This document shows positions 37,497 to 44,896 of a stretch of DNA of 64,000 nt, in pieces. Location: the NCBI RefSeq assembly GCF_020515625.1, contig NZ_JAIWPJ010000001.1, positions 62,001 through 126,000 on the forward strand, read 5' to 3'. This stretch comes from Natrinema amylolyticum. GTDB lineage: Archaea; Halobacteriota; Halobacteria; Halobacteriales; Natrialbaceae. The position numbers and the translations under genes were made by a program. Position 1 is the stretch's first letter. Every line of letters begins with the position of its first letter. The notes below the pieces were generated by a model. It was not told the DNA's origin, searched no databases, and worked only from the letters and a program-made list of their open reading frames with translations.

Positions 37497-37807
37497 CGGC
37501 CGTTATCTCCGTCGAACCCGATCGCGACAACGTGGTTGCTCGCGATCCACTCGTCATCGCCGTCGCCGGTCGCGAGGTAGCGGTGTGCGCCGAGCATCGG
37601 ACCGCCCTCGAGTAAGTCGGGCGTCTCCGCGCGGGCTTCGGCGTCGTCGAACTGCTGGGCGATCTCGAGGTGGCGGACGAGCATGGCCGCCTCGTCGACC
37701 TTGCCATCCTCGAGGCGCTCGAGGGAGCCGCGGACAGCTCCGGGCAGGGTCGTGTTGGTACTATCTGATCCGTCAGCGTTTTCGTCGTGGTCTCTGTTTG
37801 TAGTCAT
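37493..37807 (-). CDS. First gene of the eight-gene plasmid operon, 104 residues
   Basis: Begins MTTNRDHDENADGSD and contains a helical part RGSLERLEDGKVDEAAMLVR and a beta part ending WIASNHVVAIGFDGDNGR. The first 18 bases of its coding region are repeated 56 bases upstream, so a tandem duplication created a second copy of the codon 2-8 sequence without start codon. The upstream promoter and palindrome at 37821-37842 must control the whole operon. Confidence 0.6.
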   Translation of the reverse strand: MTTNRDHDENADGSDSTNTTLPGAVRGSLERLEDGKVDEAAMLVRHLEIAQQFDDAEARAETPDLLEGGPMLGAHRYLATGDGDDEWIASNHVVAIGFDGDNGR

Positions 37808-37859
37808 GGCTGCAGATAGTGCGGGAGGTGATCTCCTCCCGCGTGGTCTCTGTTTGTAG
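37786..37859. promoter_or_regulatory. Direct repeats and palindrome at the operon start
   Basis: CGTGGTCTCTGTTTGTAG occurs at 37786-37803 (inside the first codons of the operon) and again at 37842-37859. Between them GCGGGAGG and CCTCCCGC (37821-37828, 37835-37842) form an 8-base stem with a 6-base spacer. The set could be an operator or a translation-controlling hairpin in the leader. The rest up to 38120 has no gene but contains one GTTTCGAAAC palindrome (37967-37976). Confidence 0.45.
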
Positions 37860-38120
37860 CCCGCGGACAGCCGGAGCGCGATAGTTGGTACCTGGCGCGC
37901 TCCGGCGGTGGCCGCGAGTAACTGATCCTCTGTTGAACCCGATACACACTAAAAGTGATCCGCGTCGTTTCGAAACAGCCGCGTCGCGGAGTAATTGGCT
38001 GCTACCGGTGGTACTGTCCGGTGTAGCCGCCGCATTACGATGTCCATGTACCGCGTCTGTGATCATGCGTATCAGGGTTTGTTGCGGGCCGGGTGCTGGT
38101 GACACCCGGCTCATTCTTGT

Positions 38121-38324
38121 TTAATTCGTAGCCTGTGCTCCGTCGACCGAGTCATCGTTTGCTTGGCCTGATCGGCGGTCTTGACGCTCGAGATATTCCT
38201 CGATCGCCTCTCGGATGATCTCTGAGCGGCTCACCGAGTTGCCTGGTTCGCTACGCTCGTAGGCAATTTCGTCGACGTCCTCGATCATTTCGTCCGGGAT
38301 GCTTACCCCTGGAGATGCCATCAT
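38121..38324 (-). CDS. Ribbon-helix-helix (CopG-type) regulator
   Basis: ATG 38324 or 38321; about 67 residues. The ribbon strand SPGVSIPDEMIEDVDEIAYE and helices SRSEIIREAIEEYLERQ are a canonical RHH fold. Such dimers bind short inverted words and often control plasmid maintenance or toxin genes. It is divergent from the second RHH gene; both promoters lie among TACCA/TGGTA boxes that probably are their operator. Confidence 0.8.
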   Translation of the reverse strand: MMASPGVSIPDEMIEDVDEIAYERSEPGNSVSRSEIIREAIEEYLERQDRRSGQANDDSVDGAQATN

Positions 38325-38330
38325 CACCAT

Positions 38331-38420
38331 GTTACCAGCGTACCAGCATAAAGGTTTGGTAGCTCACCAGACTGTTTAGACCACTAGCATTTATGGTACC
38401 AAGCTACCAATCCGGTAGTA
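38331..38420. promoter_or_regulatory. Shared operator of the divergent RHH genes
   Basis: TACCA or its complement TGGTA occurs at 38333-38337, 38341-38345, 38357-38361, 38394-38401 (palindromic TGGTACCA) and 38405-38409, with a degenerate CGGTA at 38413-38417. TATA-like CATTTATG (38388-38395) serves the plus gene and CATAAAGG (38347-38354, read in reverse) the minus gene. Boxes overlap both promoters, which fits autorepression. Confidence 0.65.
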
Positions 38421-38611
38421 TGGCAAATACTGGGATTACTGTTCCCGACGAGCTGCTCGAGGACTTCGACGACAAAGTCTTCGAGATGAAGGCCGAGGGA
38501 GAGATCGATCGCGATGCTTCGAGGAGCGAGGTTATTCGCACCCTCATGGAGGAGTGGGTAGAGGGAAACTCGACGTCCGATTCGACGGCAACGATGGCGA
38601 CAGCTAACTAA
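38420..38611 (+). CDS. Second ribbon-helix-helix regulator
   Basis: ATG 38420 gives 63 residues; an upstream in-frame ATG would include the operator and is rejected. The strand GITVPDELLEDFDDKVFEM and the helices SRSEVIRTLMEEWVEGN form an RHH fold. It differs from its divergent partner by a longer loop (KAEGEIDRDA). The two may form homo- or heterodimers on the boxes between them. The tail is Ser/Thr-rich. Confidence 0.75.
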   Translation: MANTGITVPDELLEDFDDKVFEMKAEGEIDRDASRSEVIRTLMEEWVEGNSTSDSTATMATAN

Positions 38612-38747
38612 TTCGGACCTGTGAAGTCAGAATTTGGCTAAAGTGTATCGGACAAGATCACTAGGTTAACTACTTTTCAAGCTTGTGATTGACACGCGTT
38701 ATGGCACCTCGCTCAGATTTATATATGAGTCTGTAGCACAATAGTCT

Positions 38748-39044
38748 ATGTCAGAGGGGGAGGCGATAAGTCTCAAAGTTGTTGAAGAAGTAGCTGACCG
38801 GGAAGAAATAGACCCGGCAGAACTTCAGCCACCACTACACACCGTGATTGATACAGAGGCTCTAGATACCTTATTTCGATCTACACCCACTACAGCCAGG
38901 GGAGACGGAACAATCGAATTTGAATACCGGGGCTACAAGATCCAAGTTGATGGTTCTGGAGAAGTGCAGATAGGCGAACAACTTTCGTTCACTGAGCGAT
39001 CCGAGCCGTGCACACAGCGGGCTAAAGACACGGTCAACGACTAG
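38748..39044 (+). CDS. HalOD1 protein
   Basis: 98 residues with the HalOD1 core: ISLKVVEEVADREEIDPAEL, then LHTVIDTEALDTLF and FEYRGYKIQVDGSGEVQI. The promoter TTTATATATG (38718-38727) lies about 21-30 bases upstream of the ATG, so the messenger is leaderless. A C-terminal extension of about 18 polar residues is unusual. Its stop overlaps that of the convergent DUF7344 gene by four bases. Confidence 0.8.
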   Translation: MSEGEAISLKVVEEVADREEIDPAELQPPLHTVIDTEALDTLFRSTPTTARGDGTIEFEYRGYKIQVDGSGEVQIGEQLSFTERSEPCTQRAKDTVND

Positions 39045-39400
39045 TCTGACGGCTGTTTTGGTAGATCATCCGGGGGCCAACCTTCTAATTCCTCAGCAGC
39101 GTCAAACAGCTGGATTACATCACCGTCATCGATGAGTGATATGCTGTTCTCATCCCAGTTAACGTCAATAACGCCCTTCTCTTGTAGCATCGGAAAATGG
39201 GTATGAACCAATCGGACATGTGCACGCTCAACGTGGGTATCACTAATTTTCTCGGGAGAGACTTGATGTCTCCTAATGGCTACCTGCTGCGAAATTTCCT
39301 CTACACTGGCCACTTCATCCTGTTCTAATAACTCTTGGAGTACAAGTTGGCGATCGGCGCTGGCGAGAATACGAAATGCCTCTATCTGGTTCATTTCCAC
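39041..39400 (-). CDS. DUF7344-type winged-helix protein
   Basis: 119 residues: helix FRILASADRQLVLQELLEQ, recognition region VEEISQQVAIRRHQVSPEKI, and the diagnostic VERAHVRLVHTHFPMLQEKG with following wing VIDVNWDENSISLID. Probable DNA-binding regulator. It is convergent with a HalOD1 gene (4-base tail overlap), and a second DUF7344 gene follows at 39596. DUF7344 and HalOD1 genes are also neighbours at 42681-43332. Confidence 0.78.
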   Translation of the reverse strand: MEMNQIEAFRILASADRQLVLQELLEQDEVASVEEISQQVAIRRHQVSPEKISDTHVERAHVRLVHTHFPMLQEKGVIDVNWDENSISLIDDGDVIQLFDAAEELEGWPPDDLPKQPSD

Positions 39401-39595
39401 TTGTACTTGGAACCATGGGTCTAGTGATGAAAACTACGTGGTCTAATCATGATGGTATACTTGCGAACACCGAGTGTTCGATTAAGACAGTCCTCGATTC
39501 AGTAAGTACGTGTGCATATTGACTGTCATCTCTGCTCTACACATGGCTGAACATAGTCGAGGTACCACGTCATTCAAAGATGACTGTGAACAATC

Positions 39596-39955
39596 TCACA
39601 GCGCAACTGGTGGGTCAAGAATGGGGTCTGCGTCAATAATGGCTGACAGCTGGGGTTGCAACTGATCAAACTGGAGAGTTGGCTCCACCAGTTGGCGTTC
39701 CTGATCGTATTCAACAAGCGATTGGTCTTCTAACTTCGGGATATGCACGTGGTGCAGTTCCACCTGAATCTGCATCGATTCTTCTTTGGAAATCTCTCTC
39801 AGCGGTGTGTGGTGATTGTGTTTAATGATTGCCTTCGTGAGATCGTTCACCGTTAGCGACCGCTTCTCACTTGCGAGTACTGCAAGGATGATGCGACGGT
39901 GTTGATCTTGACACAATTCGAGAAGCGTATCGAACTCGGTAGCAGGCCCAACCAT
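39596..39955 (-). CDS. DUF7344-type winged-helix protein
   Basis: 119 residues: LLELCQDQHRRIILAVLASE, LTVNDLTKAIIKHNHHTPLR and the family core QIQVELHHVHIPKLEDQSLV followed by EYDQERQLVEPT. Compared with its neighbour at 39041 the two share only the core, so divergence is old. The AT-rich sequence and codon choice differ from the chromosome. DNA-binding regulator by fold; target unknown. Confidence 0.78.
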   Translation of the reverse strand: MVGPATEFDTLLELCQDQHRRIILAVLASEKRSLTVNDLTKAIIKHNHHTPLREISKEESMQIQVELHHVHIPKLEDQSLVEYDQERQLVEPTLQFDQLQPQLSAIIDADPILDPPVAL

Positions 39956-40044
39956 GGATGGATAAATAAGCCCCTTGCGGAAGAGGAGAAGGGCTGTATA
40001 GTACTACTTTCGACAGTGGCGTCTAGATCTTCCGGGTTGATGAA

Positions 40045-40713
40045 TTAGTCTTTATCCTCGTCTGGATGGCTGATCGTCAACGTACTGGTAATGAGATTGT
40101 TGTATGCGGCGCGGAATCGGTTTGAAAGTGTCTGTTGAGCAACCCCCATTTGTTCCGCCAGTTCCCTCATCGTTACTGCGCGTGGAACCTCATAGTAGCC
40201 TGCTTCGAGCGCAGTTACCAGTGTCTCCCGTTGCGTCGGCGTGAGATCGTACTGGGCGCTCGCCATCGGTTGTTCCTGTTCTTGGGTTCGATTAAGTTCG
40301 AATGAAATACTATTCTCATTACAGTATTTTTGAAATTCCGAGAGAGCGTCCTGACTGTCGAATCGAATTCGCAATTCCCAGTCTTCCGCTTTGCCGATTG
40401 CTTGCATGAGTGTCGCGCCGAGTTCAACGTATGCATAGATGAGGGTCTCGACGTTTGCCGTCCACTCGGCCCGATACAATCTCGCACCCTCTACTTCGTC
40501 GATAACAGCGATGTTTGTCACGGATTCATCGTCCTGAAACGCATCTTCGAACTCTGTGTGATCACCACCGCTCACCCAGAAATAAGGCATAATCCGATCT
40601 TCCATCGTCGCCACGACCTGTTCGATCTCGACGATCATCTGCGGAGCAGCTGTGAGTGCGTGGTTCAGTGCGAAATCGTCTGATTTGACGGAAAACTCGG
40701 CGATAATACTCAT
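40045..40713 (-). CDS. HTH-10 (Bat-type) transcription regulator
   Basis: 222 residues: an N-terminal bacterio-opsin-activator domain (about 1-150) starting IIAEFSVKSDDFALNHAL, and a C-terminal HTH-10 domain LTPTQRETLVTALEAGYYEV, then MRELAEQMGVAQQTLSNRFR. It lacks PAS or GAF sensors, so the signal must come by another route, perhaps the N-terminal domain itself. A paralogue is at 49222, and the chromosomal Bat-like protein at 11509 has the same output domain. Confidence 0.87.
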   Translation of the reverse strand: MSIIAEFSVKSDDFALNHALTAAPQMIVEIEQVVATMEDRIMPYFWVSGGDHTEFEDAFQDDESVTNIAVIDEVEGARLYRAEWTANVETLIYAYVELGATLMQAIGKAEDWELRIRFDSQDALSEFQKYCNENSISFELNRTQEQEQPMASAQYDLTPTQRETLVTALEAGYYEVPRAVTMRELAEQMGVAQQTLSNRFRAAYNNLITSTLTISHPDEDKD

Positions 40714-40893
40714 ACCGCTGGTTGGTGGTCAAGCACAATAAGTCACAATCAGAATATCGTGTTCCTGTGCTATCCATATGGAGTGTTCAGTCCATCACCT
40801 ATACTTGCCGTGAGTTGTACGGGTATTTCTGAATAAAGAAAACGTGCTACTATCTACTGATAGGCTAAGGAGTCGCCGTAGATGCAGCACCGG

Positions 40894-41334
40894 TTAGTCT
40901 TCTCGTATAACTGCCAACCGAAACTGCTCAAACGATCGAATGAGCTCAACGAACTCACTGGGATCAACCGGCTTTTCGAGGACTGCATCTTCGTCCGCAT
41001 CATGATCAAGATCACGCGATTCAATCAGGTCTTCATCCATCCCCGTCAGGACGATCACTGTTGTCTGATCCAGTTCGGGGTGATGTTTGATTTCGTGTAG
41101 AACATCTTCACCGTCCACTTTCGGCAGTTTCAGATCGAGCAGCACAATATCCGGTCGAGAAGCGTCCTCGTACTCTCCTCGTTGATTAATGAAGTCGAGT
41201 GCTTCTTGGCCATCAGTAACGGTGGTAAGTGTGTTTCCGATATTGCCGTCTGAGAAGGCTTCTTCGATGAGGCGAATATCACCGGGATTGTCTTCTACTA
41301 GCAGTATGACCGCCTCCGATGACCCATCTCCCAT
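40894..41334 (-). CDS. Single-domain response regulator (receiver only)
   Basis: ATG 41334 (MGDGSSEAVILLVEDNPGD) gives 146 residues. The acidic pair is in LLVEDNPGD, the phosphorylated aspartate in PDIVLLDLKLPKVDGEDVL, the Thr switch in VIVLTGMDED and the lysine in VLEKPVDPSEF. This Rcp1-type receiver, with long alpha4 insertion, usually works with phytochrome- or PAS-type kinases. The PAS kinase on the same island (53875) has no receiver of its own and is a candidate partner. It lies 117 bases downstream of the initiator gene on the same strand. Confidence 0.88.
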   Translation of the reverse strand: MGDGSSEAVILLVEDNPGDIRLIEEAFSDGNIGNTLTTVTDGQEALDFINQRGEYEDASRPDIVLLDLKLPKVDGEDVLHEIKHHPELDQTTVIVLTGMDEDLIESRDLDHDADEDAVLEKPVDPSEFVELIRSFEQFRLAVIRED

Positions 41335-41450
41335 CTTATAATGGTCTGAGTTAGCGGGGTATAAGAGATCCGGCGGGGTGAGTCGTAGACAAGTTGCTGT
41401 AGTGAAGTCCATAAGATTCGGCATCTGAATACCGCGTTTTACCGAGTCAA

Positions 41451-42524
41451 TTACCCCAGTTCCACAGCCTCTCGAGGGTTGAACTCGACAGGTGCTTCTA
41501 ATTCCGGATCGACCGCTTCGTACCGCTTCGCGTTCGTTTCGCCAGGCATTCTGATCAAGCTGTAGTCGGCCATTTTGTCAAGATAGTTCCAGGCCTGCCG
41601 CCAACTCACAGGATTGATTCCCTGCCCTTCGAAGATCTCGCTTTTGAATTGCCAGTAGGTCGTTTTCATCTCGCTCCCGGAGATCGGCCCGATCACGCGC
41701 ACGAGCTCGTAGAGCCGCTGGTGAGGCAGTGGCAGCGACCGGAGGTTCGCCTTCCGGATCTTCCGCTTTGCTCGCTCGAAGGCATCCGCGACGTCCTCGT
41801 CGTGGAAGTGATCGTGCTTCCGCTCGAGGGCCAGCTCCGCAGCGGACAATACCGACTTGATCGCCCACCGTGCAACACCACCGGTCTCGTCGGCGATCCA
41901 TTCAAGGTCACCGTTCCGAGTTGGGTCGCCCTCGAGGCCGTGCTCGACGCGGGGCTGGAGAATGTCGACGAGTTCGTCGACGCCGTACTTCCGAAACTCG
42001 ATTTGAGAGTCACCACGGAAGTGAGACCGGAAGTCACGATCGACGCGGTTGAGCCACTCGACCTGCTGGTGGGCGATCGCGACCACGGAGACGCCGTCGA
42101 CGGCGAACAGATCCTCGAGGACGTCCAGGTCAGGGATGACGTCGGCCTCGTCGAGTACGAGCACGTAGGGGCCATCGCCGACGGCTGTCGCGAGTCCGTC
42201 GACGAGCTCGTCACGGGGCTGGTTGCGATGCACTACCCCACTATTGGAGTGTTCGGTGACCGCTTCGTGGATGATCCCGTTGCGAGTCTTCCCTGAGCAC
42301 TCGACGACAGTTGACTCGAGCCCCCACTGCTGCTGGAGTTTGCGAAGCATCCACCTGGCCGACGCGGTCTTCCCGACGCCGCTCGGGCCATGGATTAGCA
42401 CGTCTTCCGCTCGCCGGCCGTATCCCGTCGGCTTGAGCGCCCTCGAGAGCGCGTTTAACTCCGTATTCCGATGGAGGATGGGGGTAGGGTAGTCATCTCT
42501 GAAGACGTACCGAGACTCAATCAT
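41451..42524 (-). CDS. Orc1/Cdc6-type replication initiator, plasmid class
   Basis: 357 residues. AAA+ ATPase with Walker A GPSGVGKT (46-53), Walker B YVLVLDEAD (about 119-127), sensor-1 region VVAIAHQQVEWLNRV, and lid. A C-terminal winged helix (about 270-340) has LPLPHQRLYELVRVIGPIS and a YWQFKS phrase. It is shorter than chromosomal Orc1/Cdc6 proteins (about 400) and belongs to the extrachromosomal type. It probably starts replication of the element when free. Its 5' 160 bases and promoter are duplicated at 43466-43683. Confidence 0.87.
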   Translation of the reverse strand: MIESRYVFRDDYPTPILHRNTELNALSRALKPTGYGRRAEDVLIHGPSGVGKTASARWMLRKLQQQWGLESTVVECSGKTRNGIIHEAVTEHSNSGVVHRNQPRDELVDGLATAVGDGPYVLVLDEADVIPDLDVLEDLFAVDGVSVVAIAHQQVEWLNRVDRDFRSHFRGDSQIEFRKYGVDELVDILQPRVEHGLEGDPTRNGDLEWIADETGGVARWAIKSVLSAAELALERKHDHFHDEDVADAFERAKRKIRKANLRSLPLPHQRLYELVRVIGPISGSEMKTTYWQFKSEIFEGQGINPVSWRQAWNYLDKMADYSLIRMPGETNAKRYEAVDPELEAPVEFNPREAVELG

Positions 42525-42579
42525 AACGGACCGTTTCGATGGGTGTCATAAAAGCCGTAATGGGCGGCGTTTCGAAACA
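42361..42579. repeat. 219-bp direct repeat, copy 1 (5' end and promoter of orc1)
   Basis: Runs from inside the Walker A coding region to the palindrome GTTTCGAAAC (42569-42578). It matches 43466-43683 at almost every base apart from about ten changes and one deleted G. The region upstream of orc1 includes a TATA-like TTTTATGA (reverse strand) within GGGTGTCATAAAAG (42541-42554). Confidence 0.85.
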
Positions 42580-42680
42580 CCAGTCGTTGATCACAATGGC
42601 GAGAAGATAATTCACGCAGTATATCAGGTATGCCCAAACATTACTACCTCGGAGCCATTAGTAATGAATAATGATCAAGG

Positions 42681-43025
42681 ATGGGGCAAGACAACCACGA
42701 TTCCAACGGTAGCAACCTTTCCCTTGACGCATGCCTCGAGTTACTGGCAAACCGGCAGCGCCGGGCAATTATCGAGTTTTTCCTTGATTCAGAGACAGAC
42801 CATGTCCCGATAGATGAGCTCATTTCCACAATTTTGGACGAGGAAGTAAGCGCTACAGGAGAGCGTCCTGGCCACGATTCTGTTGCAGCCACATTGTACC
42901 ATGTCCATTTGCCGAAATTTACTGATGCTGGTATTTTGGAATATGACACCCGAAACCTCGATGTTCGATATCATGGAGATGATCGGGTTGAAAAATTGTA
43001 CGAAGCAATTCAAGAGTTCGAGTGA
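42681..43025 (+). CDS. DUF7344-type winged-helix protein
   Basis: 114 residues: SLDACLELLANRQRRAIIEF, VPIDELISTILDEEVSATGE and the core SVAATLYHVHLPKFTDAGIL with wing EYDTRNLDVRYHG. Closest in layout to the chromosomal copy at 17809. It is followed after 49 bases by a HalOD1 gene, and the pair sits between the two copies of the orc1 5' repeat, so it looks like an inserted cassette. AT-rich relative to the flanks. Confidence 0.8.
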   Translation: MGQDNHDSNGSNLSLDACLELLANRQRRAIIEFFLDSETDHVPIDELISTILDEEVSATGERPGHDSVAATLYHVHLPKFTDAGILEYDTRNLDVRYHGDDRVEKLYEAIQEFE

Positions 43026-43074
43026 GAAGCCACTGACCTAATACAATATACATAATTAATATTATAATAATAAA

Positions 43075-43332
43075 ATGTTTTATAGATATCGGCCATCCAC
43101 GATGATTATGGACTGCGTCAACACTTGTTCACAAGAGAGTTCAGTAGTTGTTGATATAATACAAACTGTTTCCTCTAAGGAGGATTGTGATCCCAGCGAG
43201 CTACCCCCGCTGAATGACTCAATTGATTCTGATGCGCTCGGTCGTCTTGCCACGGCGGATACGACTATTCACTTCACGTATTGCGGACACGAGATAACAA
43301 TCGAAAACAGCGAGGTGACTGTTGCAACATGA
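43075..43332 (+). CDS. HalOD1 protein
   Basis: About 85 residues from ATG 43075, or 76 from the ATG at 43102. Core VVVDIIQTVSSKEDCDPSEL, LNDSIDSDALGRL and FTYCGHEITIENSEVTV. An AT-rich promoter (TATTATAATAATAAA) lies immediately before ATG 43075, which makes the later start or a leadered transcript possible. It shares with the protein at 44071 the phrase SSK/LKECDP, so the two are close relatives. Confidence 0.75.
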   Translation: MFYRYRPSTMIMDCVNTCSQESSVVVDIIQTVSSKEDCDPSELPPLNDSIDSDALGRLATADTTIHFTYCGHEITIENSEVTVAT

Positions 43333-43465
43333 GTTCCCATAAACAGTGATCTCGATATCGTCAACAGTGGGTTCTACTCCATGATCGGACCAGGAACGCG
43401 CCCTGAGGTTGGACCGTCGTGATCGCGCAATCAGCGCTGGCCAGCGTCCAGAGAACGCTCGGCGA

Positions 43466-43628
43466 GACGCGGTCTTCCCGACGCCGCTCGGACCGTGGAT
43501 TAACACGTCCTCCGCTCGCCGGCCGTATCCGGTCGGCTTGAACGCCCTCAGGAGCGCGTTTAACTCCGTATTCCGGTGGAGGATGGGGTAGGGTAGTCAT
43601 CTCTGAAGACGTACCGGGACTCAATCAT
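43466..43628 (-). pseudogene. Truncated, frameshifted copy of the orc1/cdc6 5' end
   Basis: The first 54 codons of an Orc1/Cdc6 gene in the same orientation as the intact gene. ATG at 43628, loss of one G near 43588 shifts the frame, and homology stops after the Walker A codons at 43466. Its promoter and GTTTCGAAAC are preserved to 43683. The copy ends where module A begins. Confidence 0.85.
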
Positions 43629-43683
43629 AACAGACCCTTTCGATGGGTGTCATAAAAGCCGTAATGGGCAGCGTTTCGAAACA
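43466..43683. repeat. 218-bp direct repeat, copy 2
   Basis: Second copy of 42361-42579 in the same orientation, 1.1 kb away. With copy 1 it brackets the DUF7344 and HalOD1 genes. The left inverted end of module A follows after nine bases. Confidence 0.85.
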
Positions 43684-43862
43684 GCTGAGGAAGTCATAGA
43701 ACGTTCCCACGCCACCTCTCTGCAACTACCCGACGAACGGTAAATACAGGTGAAGTACTTAGCGCAGGTGAATTGCATAGTAACACTGAGTCCGACATTT
43801 TATATTGGTTTCATAGCAAACCCACGGGAGAACATTATAGTGTTCCCCGGAGTGAAGTGGAT

Positions 43863-44057
43863 ATGCGGATTGTCCTAAACCAGTCAACGGAAACGATCCA
43901 TAAACCGTCACATCACACCACTTTTCAGCCGACAGCCTGTGGCGCACTCAGACATGTCTCAGACGACCATATTTATGTGACTACCGAGGAAGAGATCGAG
44001 GCCAATCACAAGATGGATCATTGTGGGCGTTGCTTTGAGGATGCAGGTGGATATTAG
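43863..44057 (+). CDS. 64-residue Cys/His protein with CGRC motif
   Basis: ATG 43863 (MRIVLNQSTETIHKPSHH); a TTG 90 bases upstream is in frame but less likely. The pattern I-H-K-P, TACGALRHV, TTEEEIEANHKMDHCGRC and FEDAGGY is distinctive. Cys and His residues in these blocks could bind one zinc ion. I know this as a conserved haloarchaeal small protein type often near HalOD1 genes, without a function. It is cargo of module A. Confidence 0.65.
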   Translation: MRIVLNQSTETIHKPSHHTTFQPTACGALRHVSDDHIYVTTEEEIEANHKMDHCGRCFEDAGGY

Positions 44058-44070
44058 CAGAAAGTCGTAC

Positions 44071-44349
44071 TCAAGCCGCTGGTTGAAGTAGAAGATACTC
44101 GCCTCTCTCAACGGTGATGTGAAAGTTACTGAAGACGAATTTGACTGTCCCATCCTGCTGTGACTTACACAGGTCATCCAACATGTCTGGATCTATTGTC
44201 TCATATAATGGGGTTAAATTGCAAGGATCGCACTCTTTTAGTGAACTTACAGCACGAATAGTCGCTATACTCACTGATTCTCCTTCCGGAATTTCATACT
44301 CTACTATCACATGATCTTCCGGGAGTGAGTGTGGACTGTCCGGGGGCAT
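44071..44349 (-). CDS. HalOD1 protein
   Basis: ATG 44349 (MPPDSPHSLPED) gives 92 residues; an upstream ATG at 44481 is possible. Core VSIATIRAVSSLKECDPCNL, LYETIDPDMLDDLCKSQQDG and FVFSNFHITVERGEYLL. It is convergent with the CGRC protein, 13 bases apart, within module A. The resemblance to the HalOD1 protein at 43075 suggests exchange of such genes between cassettes. Confidence 0.78.
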   Translation of the reverse strand: MPPDSPHSLPEDHVIVEYEIPEGESVSIATIRAVSSLKECDPCNLTPLYETIDPDMLDDLCKSQQDGTVKFVFSNFHITVERGEYLLLQPAA

Positions 44350-44562
44350 ATTCTGAGTTACTCGGATAATCCTTACACCTGAAGTGGGGTGGTCCTGTCG
44401 GGTGCGCTCGCAGGCGTATCGGTCCAAACCACCGGCTACAATCCCTGTGAGTGGATTTTTCTTTTCACTTGAGAGTCTCATCTGGGGGTGTGATCCATCC
44501 CGGCTTACTCTGTACTGTCCACCAAGTGCTACGATAACTCCTTCGCCTAAACTGAGCGACCA

Positions 44563-44766
44563 CTACCGTCGCAAATCGAGCCGAATCTCGTGGTGCATTC
44601 GCGTTGTATATTCAGCACGGCTCTGCCAACATCTCCGATAGCTAATAGAAATACCAGCGTTAGACACGCACCTGTACTTGCCAGTCAGCACACTGTATGG
44701 ATATTCCCATTTCACAGATATTATCGCACTTTCCTGATCATTAATCACAAAGAGATTTTTCTCCAA
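44563..44766 (-). CDS. Possible 67-residue protein
   Basis: TTG 44766 would start it, next to the stop of the upstream 42-codon gene (TGAGTTG arrangement). The sequence NLFVINDQESAIISVKWEYP and later RCWQSRAEYTTRMHHEIRL have balanced composition. No motif, no ATG: weak candidate. Confidence 0.3.
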   Translation of the reverse strand: MEKNLFVINDQESAIISVKWEYPYSVLTGKYRCVSNAGISISYRRCWQSRAEYTTRMHHEIRLDLRR

Positions 44767-44767
44767 C

Positions 44768-44896
44768 TCATTTAGAACTAAGATCGTTGGTAATTTTGTA
44801 AGTTAGAGCCAAAATTCCAAGAATAATTCCGCTCCCTATGCCTAATAAAAACGGCGATTTTTTAGGAACAGAGGCATATATTTCTACTCTCTCCAT
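44768..44896 (-). CDS. Possible 42-residue single-helix membrane protein
   Basis: ATG 44896 to TGA 44768-44770. A short polar head with lysines (VPKKSP) precedes a helix FLLGIGSGIILGILALTY, then a polar tail KITNDLSSK. A typical small membrane protein in form, but the AT-rich setting makes chance frames common. Positively charged residues before the helix suggest the N-terminus stays inside. Confidence 0.4.
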   Translation of the reverse strand: MERVEIYASVPKKSPFLLGIGSGIILGILALTYKITNDLSSK

